Positions 45,793 through 55,585 of a DNA stretch of 64,000 nucleotides are shown here, in pieces (positions within the stretch are counted from its first letter, which is position 1; each line of letters opens with the position of its first letter). The notes under the pieces are model-generated. The model ran no database searches, was not told the origin of the DNA, and saw only the letters and a list, made by a program, of their open reading frames with translations. The DNA is from Nitrospira sp. (GTDB lineage Bacteria > Nitrospirota > Nitrospiria > Nitrospirales > Nitrospiraceae), in the NCBI GenBank assembly GCA_005116955.1, contig SWDI01000004.1, positions 7,540 through 71,539 of the forward strand. Reading direction: 5' to 3'. Made by a program: the position numbers and the translations under genes.

Positions 45793-46626
45793 ATGCGCTC
45801 ACTAGTTCACGTGAAGGGACATGGTTTCAACAAGATGGCTCTCTGTGTATTGTTGACGGTATTACTGGGAGCCTGTGCTCAGATGAAACCGGTAAACCCG
45901 CTAGGTCCCCCCACACAAGCTACGCCCGAACAAGTAACCGAACGAGAACGGGAGAATCAACCACCCAAGGTCGTACAAGCCCGTCCCAACGGCAGCAGTC
46001 CTCAACAATGCCTGGTCAATTTCGACGATGAGAGCGCGCTGGAACATATCTATTCCCAGGCGAGATCAACCTTGGCATACAGGACGAGCCGAATCGGATT
46101 CGGCCCCTTGCAGACATGTGACCCATCGAAACATAGCGACTGCTGGACCTATCGCCAGCGCTGCTCCAAGCACGACATCAACGTCGACACAATCGGTCTC
46201 ACACATTTCCACTTGAGCATGGAAGCGGGGATCGAGTGCTACACCCTTCCGGATCCTGGAGACGGCCTCGGCCGTGGATTCGGCAAACTCGTGGACTTTA
46301 AATGCACAGAGGTTGATTGGGCCAAAACTCCCCGCGTCTTGTCCTCGCACGATCAAAATCAGTGGGTCAAGATCTGGGTAAGCAATCCTGAGAATCGTGC
46401 ACCGATGTATTTCGACATGGAATCAATTCAGGTGCTGCCCGATACTTCAATTCAACTCTGGTTCCGGAAACGCGATGGAACTTGGTGGTTCTGGTCGGAT
46501 CTGAAGGCCGGCAATACCTGGACCATCCGTGAGCATACACGCGATGTATCGGAAGTTCGGATCCGAGGCACCAAGGTGGGACGAGCCAGTTCCTATGTGA
46601 TCGGCTCATTGGTGGTTCGAGACTAG
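45793..46626 (+). CDS. Lipoprotein of unknown function
   Basis: A 277-residue protein with a lipobox (LLGAC) after a basic N-terminus. The mature domain contains about six cysteines (QTCDPSKHSDCWTYRQRC and later ones) that could form disulfides. The C-terminal half is strand-rich with QLWFRKRDGTWWFWSDL. No family is recognised. The start was chosen for its GAAAGGAA site. It is convergent with the MFS transporter gene. Confidence 0.7.
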   Translation: MRSLVHVKGHGFNKMALCVLLTVLLGACAQMKPVNPLGPPTQATPEQVTERERENQPPKVVQARPNGSSPQQCLVNFDDESALEHIYSQARSTLAYRTSRIGFGPLQTCDPSKHSDCWTYRQRCSKHDINVDTIGLTHFHLSMEAGIECYTLPDPGDGLGRGFGKLVDFKCTEVDWAKTPRVLSSHDQNQWVKIWVSNPENRAPMYFDMESIQVLPDTSIQLWFRKRDGTWWFWSDLKAGNTWTIREHTRDVSEVRIRGTKVGRASSYVIGSLVVRD

Positions 46627-46656
46627 ACGAGCAACGTCCGATACAAGCGATACGAC

Positions 46657-47976
46657 TCATACGGTACGGTGAGAACTCTCGGTCATCAATGATACGGTAG
46701 ATGCCGACCGATGCTTTTCCTCTCGGGCCAGCACGGTAGCCAGCCAAGCCCAGGCAATCATGAGTGGCACGCATGCCAACGCAATATGGGCCGTGGTGGC
46801 ACCCAGGGCTCTGACTCCGGTGACCAGCCACCCCGTCGAGGCATCGCCACCCCGTGAGATAGCCGTGTCGATGAAATTCTTCGCTTTGTATTTCTCTTCT
46901 CGGCTGACAACAGTAAAGAGAACCTCGCGCGCAGGCTTTGATAACGCATACTCCCCCACCCGACGCAACACAGAAAAGACGACGTAGACCCCGAGAGTCG
47001 GCCACAGCGCGATACCGAGAAACCCTATCAGGCTGATCACCGGAAGAAACAGTAAGGGCGCGACCAGACCAAACCGGCTGATAACGCGTTTGGTCACGAA
47101 CATCTGTGTCAACCACGTCAACAGACCAGTCGTAAAATCGAGCGAGGAGAAGAGGCGTGTCCTGGCTTCAGGCTGATCCAAATATTCCGAGACCAGGCGC
47201 GTCTGTTCGAGGTACAGGAACGTCGCGGTCATGGTCAAAAAGGCCAGATAGCCGCAAATCCCAAGCAAATAGGGTGACGACATCGTCAGGCGAATACCAG
47301 CGAGAAAACTTCCGCGAAGGGGATCACCTGGTCGCGAGTGATGGTGGGCAGACTGTTTGCGGCCCCATCGGTCGAGTCGATAGACACATCCAAGGCACAG
47401 CGTGAGAAACAGCATCGAGGCCAGCATGAGCACCGGAACGGGAACGATAAATGTCAGGCCTGTCGTGATCAGCGGCCCCACCAACGCGCCGCTGCTCCCT
47501 CCGGCCGCAATGACGCCGAACAGCCGTGCCCCCTGCTCCGGTGTAAACAGATCGGCCATAAAACTCCAGAAGACCGACACAATGAAGAGATTCATCACCG
47601 ACAGCCAGACAAAAAAACCTCGGGCCACCCACTCGGGATATAGATGACTCATCATCAGCGCATAAAAGGCCAACAGATTCACAATGAAGAACCCATAGAC
47701 AATCAGCAGCAGTCGGTAGCGGGAACATCGCGCCGAGAGCCACCCGAATAGTGGCGTGGCCGCGAGCATGGTGAGGAATGTCGCCGTCATCATCCAGGGA
47801 AGATGTTTCAATCCTCCTTCGATGGCCATTTCGTCGCGCACCGGACGGAGAATCGAATACCCGCACAAGAGACAGAAAAAATAGACGAAGGCCCACACCA
47901 ACGGAACGAATTCTTCCCGTTTCACACCCAGGGAGTGAGCCCATCGAGTTAGTCGTGTTTGATCCAATCCGACCAT
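46657..47976 (-). CDS. MFS transporter related to the ATP:ADP antiporter (AAA) family
   Basis: A 439-residue, 12-helix membrane protein. The N-terminal pattern YFFCLLCGYSILRPVRDEM, the loop FGWLSARCSRYRLL and FIDTAISRGGDASTGW near residue 380 are shared with bacterial MFS proteins grouped with the nucleotide transporters of chloroplasts and Chlamydia. Free-living relatives are not shown to move nucleotides, so the substrate is open. Start MVGLDQT was chosen; an ATG 12 codons earlier exists. Confidence 0.82.
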   Translation of the reverse strand: MVGLDQTRLTRWAHSLGVKREEFVPLVWAFVYFFCLLCGYSILRPVRDEMAIEGGLKHLPWMMTATFLTMLAATPLFGWLSARCSRYRLLLIVYGFFIVNLLAFYALMMSHLYPEWVARGFFVWLSVMNLFIVSVFWSFMADLFTPEQGARLFGVIAAGGSSGALVGPLITTGLTFIVPVPVLMLASMLFLTLCLGCVYRLDRWGRKQSAHHHSRPGDPLRGSFLAGIRLTMSSPYLLGICGYLAFLTMTATFLYLEQTRLVSEYLDQPEARTRLFSSLDFTTGLLTWLTQMFVTKRVISRFGLVAPLLFLPVISLIGFLGIALWPTLGVYVVFSVLRRVGEYALSKPAREVLFTVVSREEKYKAKNFIDTAISRGGDASTGWLVTGVRALGATTAHIALACVPLMIAWAWLATVLAREEKHRSASTVSLMTESSHRTV

Positions 47977-48069
47977 AGACCCGCAGTGTAGCAGGTGTGC
48001 CTTCGCCTGCAAGTGGCAGATCTGTTAGAATACCGATACCGTACGGAATTCTTGGGAGGCCGAACAGTT

Positions 48070-49101
48070 ATGATCGATCTTCGTAGCGACACCGTGACCA
48101 AGCCGACGGACGAGATGCGGAAAGCCATGGCGCGCGCTGAGGTTGGTGATGATGTGTATGGAGAAGACCCGACCGTCAATCGGCTCCAAGATATGGCGGC
48201 AGCCATGCTCGGCAAGCGGTTCGCGCTCTTCGTCCCCTCCGGCACCATGGCCAATCAACTGGCGATTCGGTCACACACTCAACCGGGACAGGAAATAATC
48301 GTCGAGAGCAAGAGTCATGTCGTTCGCTATGAACAGGGTGCAGCTGGTGCACTGGCCGGCGTCCAACTTCATTGGGTGACTGGTGAGCGGGGAATCATGA
48401 CTGTCGAGCAGGTGGAAGCCGCCATCAGACCGAACGACGCGCACAGCATTCCGACAGCCTTGATCTGTATCGAAAATACGCACAATGCCGGAGGCGGCAC
48501 GATTTATCCGCTCTCCACGATCGAAAAGATCAGAGCCCTTGCCGTAAGACAGGGGATCCCTATGCACCTTGACGGAGCCAGGCTCTTCAATGCCGTGGCC
48601 GCCACCACCCTGCCACCCACGGTGTACGCCCAACACTTCGAAACCGTCTCCCTCTGTCTCTCGAAGGGGTTGGGTGCCCCCGTTGGATCGCTGCTGATCT
48701 CCAATGATCAGCGACTCATGGATCGCGCACGCCGCTTTCGCCGAATGTATGGAGGTGCGATGCGCCAAGCGGGCATCCTGGCCGCCGCCGGTATCTATGC
48801 GCTAGAACGACATGTCGCTCGGCTTAAGACTGACCATGAGCATGCGAAAAAACTGGCTCGCCAACTCCAACACATTTCCGCAATCCAGATTGCGCCGCAG
48901 CACGTCGAAACGAATATCGTTATCTTCGACATCGTCGACGAGCACCGTTCTCCGGCCGAACTCTTAGCCGCGCTCAAAGAGCACGGCGTACTTATTAACG
49001 CCGTTGGAGGACAAAGCTATCGAGCGGTCACCCATCTGCATATCACGGACAAGCAGATCGACGAAGCCGCGGACGTCTTTGCCAACGTCCTCAAACGTTG
49101 A
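48070..49101 (+). CDS. ltaE: Low-specificity L-threonine aldolase
   Basis: A 343-residue PLP enzyme that splits threonine/allo-threonine to glycine and acetaldehyde. It opens with [16 protein letters not shown], typical of the family. The PLP-binding lysine is in [15 protein letters not shown], and [10 protein letters not shown] contains the cofactor Asp. A GGAGG site precedes the ATG. Cytosolic homotetramer in relatives. It probably serves glycine supply or recycling. It is divergent from the MFS transporter gene. Confidence 0.93.
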   Translation: MIDLRSDTVTKPTDEMRKAMARAEVGDDVYGEDPTVNRLQDMAAAMLGKRFALFVPSGTMANQLAIRSHTQPGQEIIVESKSHVVRYEQGAAGALAGVQLHWVTGERGIMTVEQVEAAIRPNDAHSIPTALICIENTHNAGGGTIYPLSTIEKIRALAVRQGIPMHLDGARLFNAVAATTLPPTVYAQHFETVSLCLSKGLGAPVGSLLISNDQRLMDRARRFRRMYGGAMRQAGILAAAGIYALERHVARLKTDHEHAKKLARQLQHISAIQIAPQHVETNIVIFDIVDEHRSPAELLAALKEHGVLINAVGGQSYRAVTHLHITDKQIDEAADVFANVLKR

Positions 49102-49242
49102 CACTATATTCCTCCATCCATAGAATGCCGAAGCGACTAGGTCTTTCGCCTGTTGCGGCCCCACGAGGTTGGAGACCAGCGAGAACGAGCGACAGGCCCT
49201 ACGCTAGTCGATTCATAGGAGTTGCACACAGGATTCATTATC

Positions 49243-50046
49243 ATGGAATTAGAACACGTCATGGACACACACCACACGACCAGCACTCCCACTCGTGAAG
49301 AACTGAACGCCGAGCTACTCGAAGTCCCGGAACCGCCGGAACAGCCCGAGTTGCCGCCACCCCCTGGATTTGAAGCGAATGTAGAGATCGCGTTACGGCA
49401 TATCAAAGGCCGACGGGGCGGCGACCTTGTCGGCGTCATCCTCATCGGGTCGGGAGCTCGGAAAGCTCTCACGCTCCACAGCGATATCGACTTGATTGCC
49501 CTCGTCAAGGGAGAGGCCGATAGTCACGAAATCCTCCGTGTTGGCGATCGCCTCGCGGATATTCGCTACCATGGATACCAGTCCGTCGAGGAAGACCTCG
49601 CATACTCACTTCGGCTCCCCTCCCTGCTGCGAAAAGGCAGAATTCTCTTCGATCACGACGGCATCTGTGTGAAGCTGACTGAAAAGATCCACCACCGCTT
49701 TCGCCAAGGTCCGCCGTCGACATCGATCAATGAACAAATTCGGCTGAAGGCCGAATGTTATCATCTGTTGGGGAAAGCACAGGATCTCGTAGAGAAACCG
49801 GGAACAGCCCACTACTTATTGACGCTATTTTACGAGGATTGCATCTCCGCATTCTTTCGTTTGAGAGGGTTTTGGTTGGTCGCTCCAGTAGATGTTCATC
49901 GGTTTATGTTTTCTCGCGAACCGGCCCTTGCGGACCTCGCTGGACAGTTCCTCACAGCCACCACCCTCACCGACCGGCTCAACTTTGGCCGACAATTTGC
50001 CGATCTCCTCTTTAAGGATGTCCCGAATCCTGCTCGCATCGACTGA
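49243..50046 (+). CDS. Nucleotidyltransferase-domain protein
   Basis: A 267-residue protein. After a proline- and glutamate-rich start (PEPPEQPELPPPPGFE), a minimal nucleotidyltransferase domain shows GSGARKALTLHSDIDLIAL, with the G-S and D-x-D catalytic pattern. The C-terminal ~100 residues look like a HEPN-like helical segment (RLKAECYHLLGKAQDLVEK). So it may combine the two halves of MNT-HEPN systems in one chain, but the RX4-6H HEPN motif is not evident. A TTG seven codons upstream with an adjacent GGAG is another start. Confidence 0.7.
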   Translation: MELEHVMDTHHTTSTPTREELNAELLEVPEPPEQPELPPPPGFEANVEIALRHIKGRRGGDLVGVILIGSGARKALTLHSDIDLIALVKGEADSHEILRVGDRLADIRYHGYQSVEEDLAYSLRLPSLLRKGRILFDHDGICVKLTEKIHHRFRQGPPSTSINEQIRLKAECYHLLGKAQDLVEKPGTAHYLLTLFYEDCISAFFRLRGFWLVAPVDVHRFMFSREPALADLAGQFLTATTLTDRLNFGRQFADLLFKDVPNPARID

Positions 50047-50185
50047 CAAGAGCAGTGCATTCAACCGGTTGCCTCCGCGTTGGGAACGTGTTTCGCGCAC
50101 AACGTGAGAGGAACCGTACCTGCCTGCAAATCGATCGACGGACGCTGCATTGGCTGTGACCGGCGACAAACCAAGGAGCTCTCTT

Positions 50186-51079
50186 ATGGAACTGGGATTT
50201 ATCGGACTCGGCAAGATGGGGATGAACATGGTGACGCGCCTTCGCCGCGACCAACACCGCGTCGTAGTCTACGACCGTTCGAGCGACTTGATCAAACAAG
50301 CGGAGGGCCAGGGCACGATCGGTTCCTCATCCCTTGCTGATCTTGTCAGTAAGCTCAGTGCCCCGCGTGCTGTCTGGGTCATGGTGCCTTCCGGAGCCCC
50401 GACCGAAGAAACTATCCAGGCTGTGGCTGCATTGCTGCAACCAGGTGACACCATCGTGGACGGTGGAAATACCAGGTTTCACGACGATGTCAGACGGGCT
50501 GCCGAGCTCAAGAAAAAAGGCATTCACTATGTTGATGCGGGAACCAGTGGAGGGATCTGGGGACTGCAAGTCGGCTATTGCCTCATGGTCGGCGGAGAAG
50601 ACACAGCCGTCAAACGGCTTGAACCGGTGTTCAAGACCCTGGCGCCTGAAAACGGCTGGGCCCACGTCGGCGCGGCCGGTGCTGGGCACTATGTGAAAAT
50701 GGTGCACAACGGCATTGAGTACAGCATGATGCAAGGCTACGCCGAAGGATTTGAGTTGATGTCGAAAAGCGAATACAAGCTGGACTTGGCGCGCGTGGCC
50801 GATCTCTGGATGCACGGAAGTGTCGTCCGGTCCTGGTTGTTGGAACTGGCCGCGGGCGCGCTCAAGGGCGATCAAAAACTAGAAAAACTGAAAGGGTACG
50901 TGCAAGATTCTGGCGAAGGCCGCTGGATGATCGCCGATGCCATCGAGAAGGACGTGCCGGTACCCACTCTCACGACAGCGCTCTTTACGCGGTTTCGCTC
51001 ACGGCAGGATGAATCGTTTGCTGAAAAGATGCTGGCAGCCCTACGAAATGCCTTTGGCGGTCACTCGGTTCGACGGTAA
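50186..51079 (+). CDS. gnd: 6-phosphogluconate dehydrogenase (decarboxylating), short type
   Basis: A 297-residue enzyme converting 6-phosphogluconate to ribulose 5-phosphate. The N-terminal Rossmann motif GFIGLGKMGMNM is followed by DGGNTRFHDD and GTSGGIWGLQVGYCLMVGG. The catalytic lysine is in GHYVKMVHNGIEY. This short form is the YqeC/GndA-like type, often NAD-dependent; cofactor choice is not certain from sequence. It is 27 bases before zwf, so the two oxidative pentose phosphate enzymes are made together. Confidence 0.95.
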   Translation: MELGFIGLGKMGMNMVTRLRRDQHRVVVYDRSSDLIKQAEGQGTIGSSSLADLVSKLSAPRAVWVMVPSGAPTEETIQAVAALLQPGDTIVDGGNTRFHDDVRRAAELKKKGIHYVDAGTSGGIWGLQVGYCLMVGGEDTAVKRLEPVFKTLAPENGWAHVGAAGAGHYVKMVHNGIEYSMMQGYAEGFELMSKSEYKLDLARVADLWMHGSVVRSWLLELAAGALKGDQKLEKLKGYVQDSGEGRWMIADAIEKDVPVPTLTTALFTRFRSRQDESFAEKMLAALRNAFGGHSVRR

Positions 51080-51106
51080 TGGTCTGGCCTCATTGAGGAG
51101 ATCCTG

Positions 51107-52654
51107 ATGGCTCAAACGAATGGTCAACGAATCGATATCCACCCCACGCAGGAACCACTGCCGCCGGTCGAGCCTTGTACCCTGGTCATTTTCGGAGGTT
51201 CAGGTGACTTGGCTCGTCGGCGTTTGATCCCGGCAGTCTACAATCTCCTCCTCGACGGGTTACTCCCATCGAACTATGTCGTGATTGGCCTGGGCCGTAC
51301 CCCCATGAGCGATGAAGAGTTCCGATCCAGCGTCCGCGATGGCGTCGTCAAACATTCTCGACAGGCTCTCATCGAAGATACGTGGAATGCCTTTTCCCAA
51401 CATCTGTTTTACTTGGCGGGAGGAAACGACGACGCGCAGACCTATGTGCGCCTAAAGGAACGGGCCGAAGAACTTGAGCGTAGGTTCCAACTACCCGGGA
51501 ACCGCATTTTCTACCTCAGCATTCCTCCCAGTTCCTTCACTGATGTCTGTGAGGGATTATCCCGTTCTGGACTGACAGGAACTCCGGGAACTCGTTCGCC
51601 CTATACACGCATCATCGTGGAAAAACCGGTTGGGCGGGATCTGGCCTCCGCTCAGGCCATCAATGAAGTCACAGGCCGTGTCTTTGACGAGTCTCAGATC
51701 TTCCGGATCGATCATTATCTCGGGAAAGAGACTGTTCAGAATCTCATGGTCGTGCGCTTCGCCAACAGCATTTTTGAGCCGATTTGGAACCACAAATACG
51801 TGGATCACGTCCAAATCACCGTGAGCGAAGCGGAAGGCGTCGGCACGCGAGCAAGCTACTATGAAGAAGCCGGCGCGCTTCGCGATATGATCCAAAACCA
51901 TTTACTGCAGTTGCTCTGCCTCGTTGCCATGGAACCGCCGTACTCGCTCGATCCGAATGTCGTGCGCAACGCCAAGATGGAAGTGCTCCGCTGCTTGCGG
52001 CCCATCACGGAAAAGGACGTGGACAAATTTACCGTGCGGGCACAGTACACAGAAGGAACGGCCCATGGCACACCAGTGCCCGGCTATCGACGCGAAAAAG
52101 GCGTCAAACCGAACTCCACTACTGAAACATACGTGGCTATAAAATGCTTCGTGGAGAATTGGCGGTGGTCCGGAGTCCCGTTCTACTTGCGGACTGGAAA
52201 AGCGTTGCCTCTGCGCGCGAGCGAAGTCGCCGTGCAATTCAAAGAAATCCCGCAGATCCTCTTCAATGCCAATGCACAGAACCCTCAGGCCCCAAACGTC
52301 TTGACGTTGAAGATTCAACCGGAAGAAGGGCTCTCTCTCCGCATCGTCTCCCGAGTGCCGGGGACTCGCGCACAAACCCATCCCGTCGAGATGAACTTCA
52401 AGTATGGGGAAGTATTTGGGCGGCCGTCTCCAGAGGCCTACGAACGCCTCTTGCTCGACGTGATGGCTGGAGATGCCTCTCGTTTCATGCGGCGCGATGC
52501 GGTGGAAGCATCCTGGGCCTGGATCACCCAGATTCTAGAAGCGTGGGACAAGTCGGGACAACGGTGGCTCCCCGAGTATCAAGCCGGTACATGGGGACCG
52601 GTGGAAGCAGATCGGTTGATCCAAAATGACGGCCGCACCTGGCGAGTGCTGTAG
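51107..52654 (+). CDS. zwf: Glucose-6-phosphate 1-dehydrogenase
   Basis: A 515-residue enzyme catalysing the first oxidative pentose phosphate step. The nucleotide-binding motif is IFGGSGDLARRRLIP near residue 27, the active-site signature is RIDHYLGKE, and the later EPIWN region and FYLRTGKAL are as in the family. Full length. It lies downstream of gnd with a GAGGAG-type ribosome site. 6-phosphogluconolactonase is not next to them. Confidence 0.97.
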   Translation: MAQTNGQRIDIHPTQEPLPPVEPCTLVIFGGSGDLARRRLIPAVYNLLLDGLLPSNYVVIGLGRTPMSDEEFRSSVRDGVVKHSRQALIEDTWNAFSQHLFYLAGGNDDAQTYVRLKERAEELERRFQLPGNRIFYLSIPPSSFTDVCEGLSRSGLTGTPGTRSPYTRIIVEKPVGRDLASAQAINEVTGRVFDESQIFRIDHYLGKETVQNLMVVRFANSIFEPIWNHKYVDHVQITVSEAEGVGTRASYYEEAGALRDMIQNHLLQLLCLVAMEPPYSLDPNVVRNAKMEVLRCLRPITEKDVDKFTVRAQYTEGTAHGTPVPGYRREKGVKPNSTTETYVAIKCFVENWRWSGVPFYLRTGKALPLRASEVAVQFKEIPQILFNANAQNPQAPNVLTLKIQPEEGLSLRIVSRVPGTRAQTHPVEMNFKYGEVFGRPSPEAYERLLLDVMAGDASRFMRRDAVEASWAWITQILEAWDKSGQRWLPEYQAGTWGPVEADRLIQNDGRTWRVL

Positions 52655-52675
52655 ACTAATCTGCACGGAGGCCCA

Positions 52676-53008
52676 TCATCGACCCAATGCAATTCGGATT
52701 TGTTTTGCGATCTCATCCCTCTTTCCCAGTCCACCGATAAATTTTACGAACTCCCCATTTTGATACAACGCCAGGGCTGGAAGCGAGGAGACTTCCAGCT
52801 CGGCGGGGATCTGAAACTCCTCATCGACATTCATTGTCAGGATGAGTACCTGTTCGCCCCATTCCTGCTGCAACTGTTCTAATTCCTTCATCAAGGCTCG
52901 GCAATGGCCGCAGCCTGGCTTCCAGAATTCGACCAACACCGGAACAGTGCTTACCTCCACCACCCGGTCAAACTCTCGATCAGTGACGGCTTGGAGCATA
53001 GAACTCAT
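52676..53008 (-). CDS. Thioredoxin-fold protein with a CGHC active site
   Basis: A 110-residue thioredoxin-like protein with active-site WKPGCGHCRAL instead of the common WCGPC, and the cis-proline in VSSLPALALY. There is no signal peptide, so it is cytosolic. CGHC sites are typical of more oxidising thioredoxin-fold proteins. Start MSSMLQAV overlaps the stop of the upstream TesA-like gene (ATGA). Confidence 0.9.
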   Translation of the reverse strand: MSSMLQAVTDREFDRVVEVSTVPVLVEFWKPGCGHCRALMKELEQLQQEWGEQVLILTMNVDEEFQIPAELEVSSLPALALYQNGEFVKFIGGLGKRDEIAKQIRIALGR

Positions 53009-53643
53009 TGCTGCTTGTTCTGCGCCAACAGCGGCTTCAAGATATGGGCTACCTGCTCGGCAAATAGCCGATACCCGGCGGTGGTCAGATGAATCCCGTC
53101 GTTCGAATAGATCGCCGCCAATTGGCCACTCCCCGGATCTGCAGTGGCTGCAAAAAGATCGACGCAGGTAAGGCCTTTCGAACCGGCGTAATCTTGGATA
53201 CGCTGGTTCAATTGGTTTCGCCTGGCAAGGTGCTCGGCAACCCACTCCTGTCCCTCTCGGCTACCCGAAGCATCTTCCACTCGAATCGAAGGCACCGTCA
53301 CAGAAATCGGAACCGCACCCATCGCCAAGGTCTGTTCGTACATCGTGGCCAGATTGTGCATGATTTCGGACGATGACGCGTTCCACCCTAGGTCGTTGGT
53401 CCCCCCAAGGATCGGCACGTAGTCTGGCTGATGATCAAGCACATCGCGCTGGAATCGCATGACCATCTCGCTCGTCAACTCACCACAGATCCCGGAGATG
53501 CGAGCCTGCCCTGCCCCGCCTAAAAAAGACTGTAAGAACTGCCCGTAGGGAGTCTCTCGTCCAACCGGATTGTCCCTGGTCGGCGACTGAAACCCAGCCG
53601 TCAGACTATCGCCGAAACAGATCACGAGGGGAATTCTACTCAT
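53005..53643 (-). CDS. tesA: GDSL/SGNH esterase (arylesterase/TesA type)
   Basis: A 212-residue SGNH hydrolase. Block I is ICFGDSLTAGF with the nucleophile Ser near residue 11, block III is GGTNDLGWN, and block V is DGIHLTTAGY with the catalytic Asp and His. Relatives hydrolyse thioesters, lysophospholipids or aryl esters. No signal peptide is visible with the chosen start MSRIPLV. It is translationally coupled to the thioredoxin-like gene. Confidence 0.88.
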   Translation of the reverse strand: MSRIPLVICFGDSLTAGFQSPTRDNPVGRETPYGQFLQSFLGGAGQARISGICGELTSEMVMRFQRDVLDHQPDYVPILGGTNDLGWNASSSEIMHNLATMYEQTLAMGAVPISVTVPSIRVEDASGSREGQEWVAEHLARRNQLNQRIQDYAGSKGLTCVDLFAATADPGSGQLAAIYSNDGIHLTTAGYRLFAEQVAHILKPLLAQNKQQ

Positions 53644-53774
53644 AGTGCGGCTCGATTCTACCGAGGCTTCTCGTGGCAAACAAGCCATTGGATCACGTAC
53701 GTATCCGGAGTAGCACGACTGCAGAGAACGCTGATTTCCTTGACGAATCTGCGATCTGCCGGTAGGTCTTACGT

Positions 53775-55574
53775 ATGACGACGAATCTCAAAACGGCTCA
53801 AGAAATGATGGCCGCCGCAGTCGCCGCACGCACGGCTGAAGATCCAGAAATTGTCTCCGTCAAACGTGTCTTAAAACTACTGGACAAGACGGCCAAATCG
53901 AACCGGACGTACGGCTCAACAAACCCTGTTGCTCAGAAATTTACACAGCAACTATTCGAAGAATTGACCAACCACCTCACGACGTATTCACGACTGGCTT
54001 TCCTCGTTCAACGATCCGAATTGCTGTGCAAGGATGTTGTCGTATACCAGGCCGAGCAGGATGGAGGAAGCGAGAGTCTCGCCTTCAAACTGTACGGTGA
54101 CGGCATCCGAGAACTTGTTCTACACGAAGGACTCACGCAAGAGGAGCTGTCGCTCTTCCTTGCATCCTTATGGAGCAACGTCGACTCGAATGAGGACGAC
54201 GATGATATCGTCACACGCCTATGGTCTCGGAATCTATCGACGATCACACTCGCAACAGCCGAAGAACTCTCAAAGTCGTCGATAACAAACAACGGCGTGA
54301 CCCATCCTGACAGTAGCATGAGTTCATCGGATTCAACACTCAGAGAGTTGCTAGACCGGGAACGCGAACGTAAAAAGCAGGGCAAAGAAGGGACCGTCGC
54401 TGAGAGCAGTGGTTCTGGAAACACTAAAAATCGCTTCCAGTCTGGGCTTGCAGGCTATGAAGTGACGGAAGAGGAACTGGCCGTCCTCGCACAAGAGATC
54501 GAAGCAGAGCGAAAACAAGATAGTCTTATATATATCCTGGACATGTTAACTGCAATTCTCGCCTCAGAGAAGTCTCCCGCGTTACTGACGAAACTCTTCA
54601 GTCTGTGGGGCACCATCGTGGAATCTCTTCTGTGCGAAGGCAAATGGACGGTATTGGAGAACGTCTTAAATCTCCTCCACGAAACGGACGCCCTACGGCC
54701 AGATCTGAGTGAAGAACACAAACAACAGTTAGCCTCGCTCCTCAATGGACTCGGTCGCACGGAACGAGTGAAGATAATCGAGGGCTATCTCAACCAAAGC
54801 CCAGACGTCGACGTGAACGGGCTCTCTGCCATCTTACTACTGATGAAAGCGGATGCCGTCCCCTCACTCTGTTCGCTTCTCGCGAGCCTCACCTCACCGA
54901 GCCACCAAGCCATCGTGTCAGACGTCCTTGTAACCCTCGCGAAGGACCAGCCAGATTCCTTGTTGCGAGGGTTATCAGACCGTCGACCAGGGTATGTCCG
55001 TAATCTGCTTTCAATTCTCATCAAATGGAACAACCCCAAGTTCGCCGATTCGATTGAACGATTAACCCGGTATCCTGACGCGCAGGTTCGCCGGGAAGTC
55101 ATCCGCGCCCTCGGCCTGTTCCGACCCAATGGCAATGGATCGAAACTCGTCTCCCTCTCAACCGATGAAGATGATGGAGTTCGCTTTGCTGCGCTCAAGC
55201 TGCTCATGTCCGGTCAGTACACCGTTCCCTTCTCCCAATGGTCCCCTCTTCTGTTGGAAGAAGGATTTATGGAACGCCCTATCAGTGAGAGACGAGCAGT
55301 CTTTCAGGCTGTTCGCGCCACGTGCGGCGACGAAGCGGTTCCCTATTGGCAAGGTCTCCTGACAGAATGGGCGTGGACGAATCGGAAAAAGAAGGAAGAA
55401 TTTGCGGTCTTAGGAGCAGAAACGCTTGGGAAACTCGCCACCCCTGCCGCCATCGCCGCTCTTTCCCTTGGGGCCAAAAAGGGAAGTGCCGCAGTTCGTC
55501 AGGCCTGTGCCGCAGCATTGTTGCAAGCTCAACGGCTACAACGCAGCCTCCCCTCAACCGGCTCCACACCGTAG
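53775..55574 (+). CDS. Large helical-repeat (HEAT-like) protein
   Basis: A 599-residue cytosolic protein. The N-terminal ~170 residues are mixed, and an acidic/serine-rich linker follows. The second half shows helical repeats ending in segments such as RYPDAQVRREVIRALGLF and DDGVRFAALKLLMSGQY, typical of HEAT repeats. A conserved role is unknown. It is placed 11 bases before an HD-GYP gene, so it probably works with it, for example as a scaffold or input protein. An N-terminal part similar to that of the HD-GYP protein (LFVSL, region of QQLFEELTNHLTTYSRL) is possible. Confidence 0.75.
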   Translation: MTTNLKTAQEMMAAAVAARTAEDPEIVSVKRVLKLLDKTAKSNRTYGSTNPVAQKFTQQLFEELTNHLTTYSRLAFLVQRSELLCKDVVVYQAEQDGGSESLAFKLYGDGIRELVLHEGLTQEELSLFLASLWSNVDSNEDDDDIVTRLWSRNLSTITLATAEELSKSSITNNGVTHPDSSMSSSDSTLRELLDRERERKKQGKEGTVAESSGSGNTKNRFQSGLAGYEVTEEELAVLAQEIEAERKQDSLIYILDMLTAILASEKSPALLTKLFSLWGTIVESLLCEGKWTVLENVLNLLHETDALRPDLSEEHKQQLASLLNGLGRTERVKIIEGYLNQSPDVDVNGLSAILLLMKADAVPSLCSLLASLTSPSHQAIVSDVLVTLAKDQPDSLLRGLSDRRPGYVRNLLSILIKWNNPKFADSIERLTRYPDAQVRREVIRALGLFRPNGNGSKLVSLSTDEDDGVRFAALKLLMSGQYTVPFSQWSPLLLEEGFMERPISERRAVFQAVRATCGDEAVPYWQGLLTEWAWTNRKKKEEFAVLGAETLGKLATPAAIAALSLGAKKGSAAVRQACAAALLQAQRLQRSLPSTGSTP

Positions 55575-55585
55575 GAAACACGATC

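Noticed and set aside
50186..52654. gnd-zwf pair as a novel system
   Set aside because: Both are ordinary oxidative pentose phosphate enzymes in a common arrangement.
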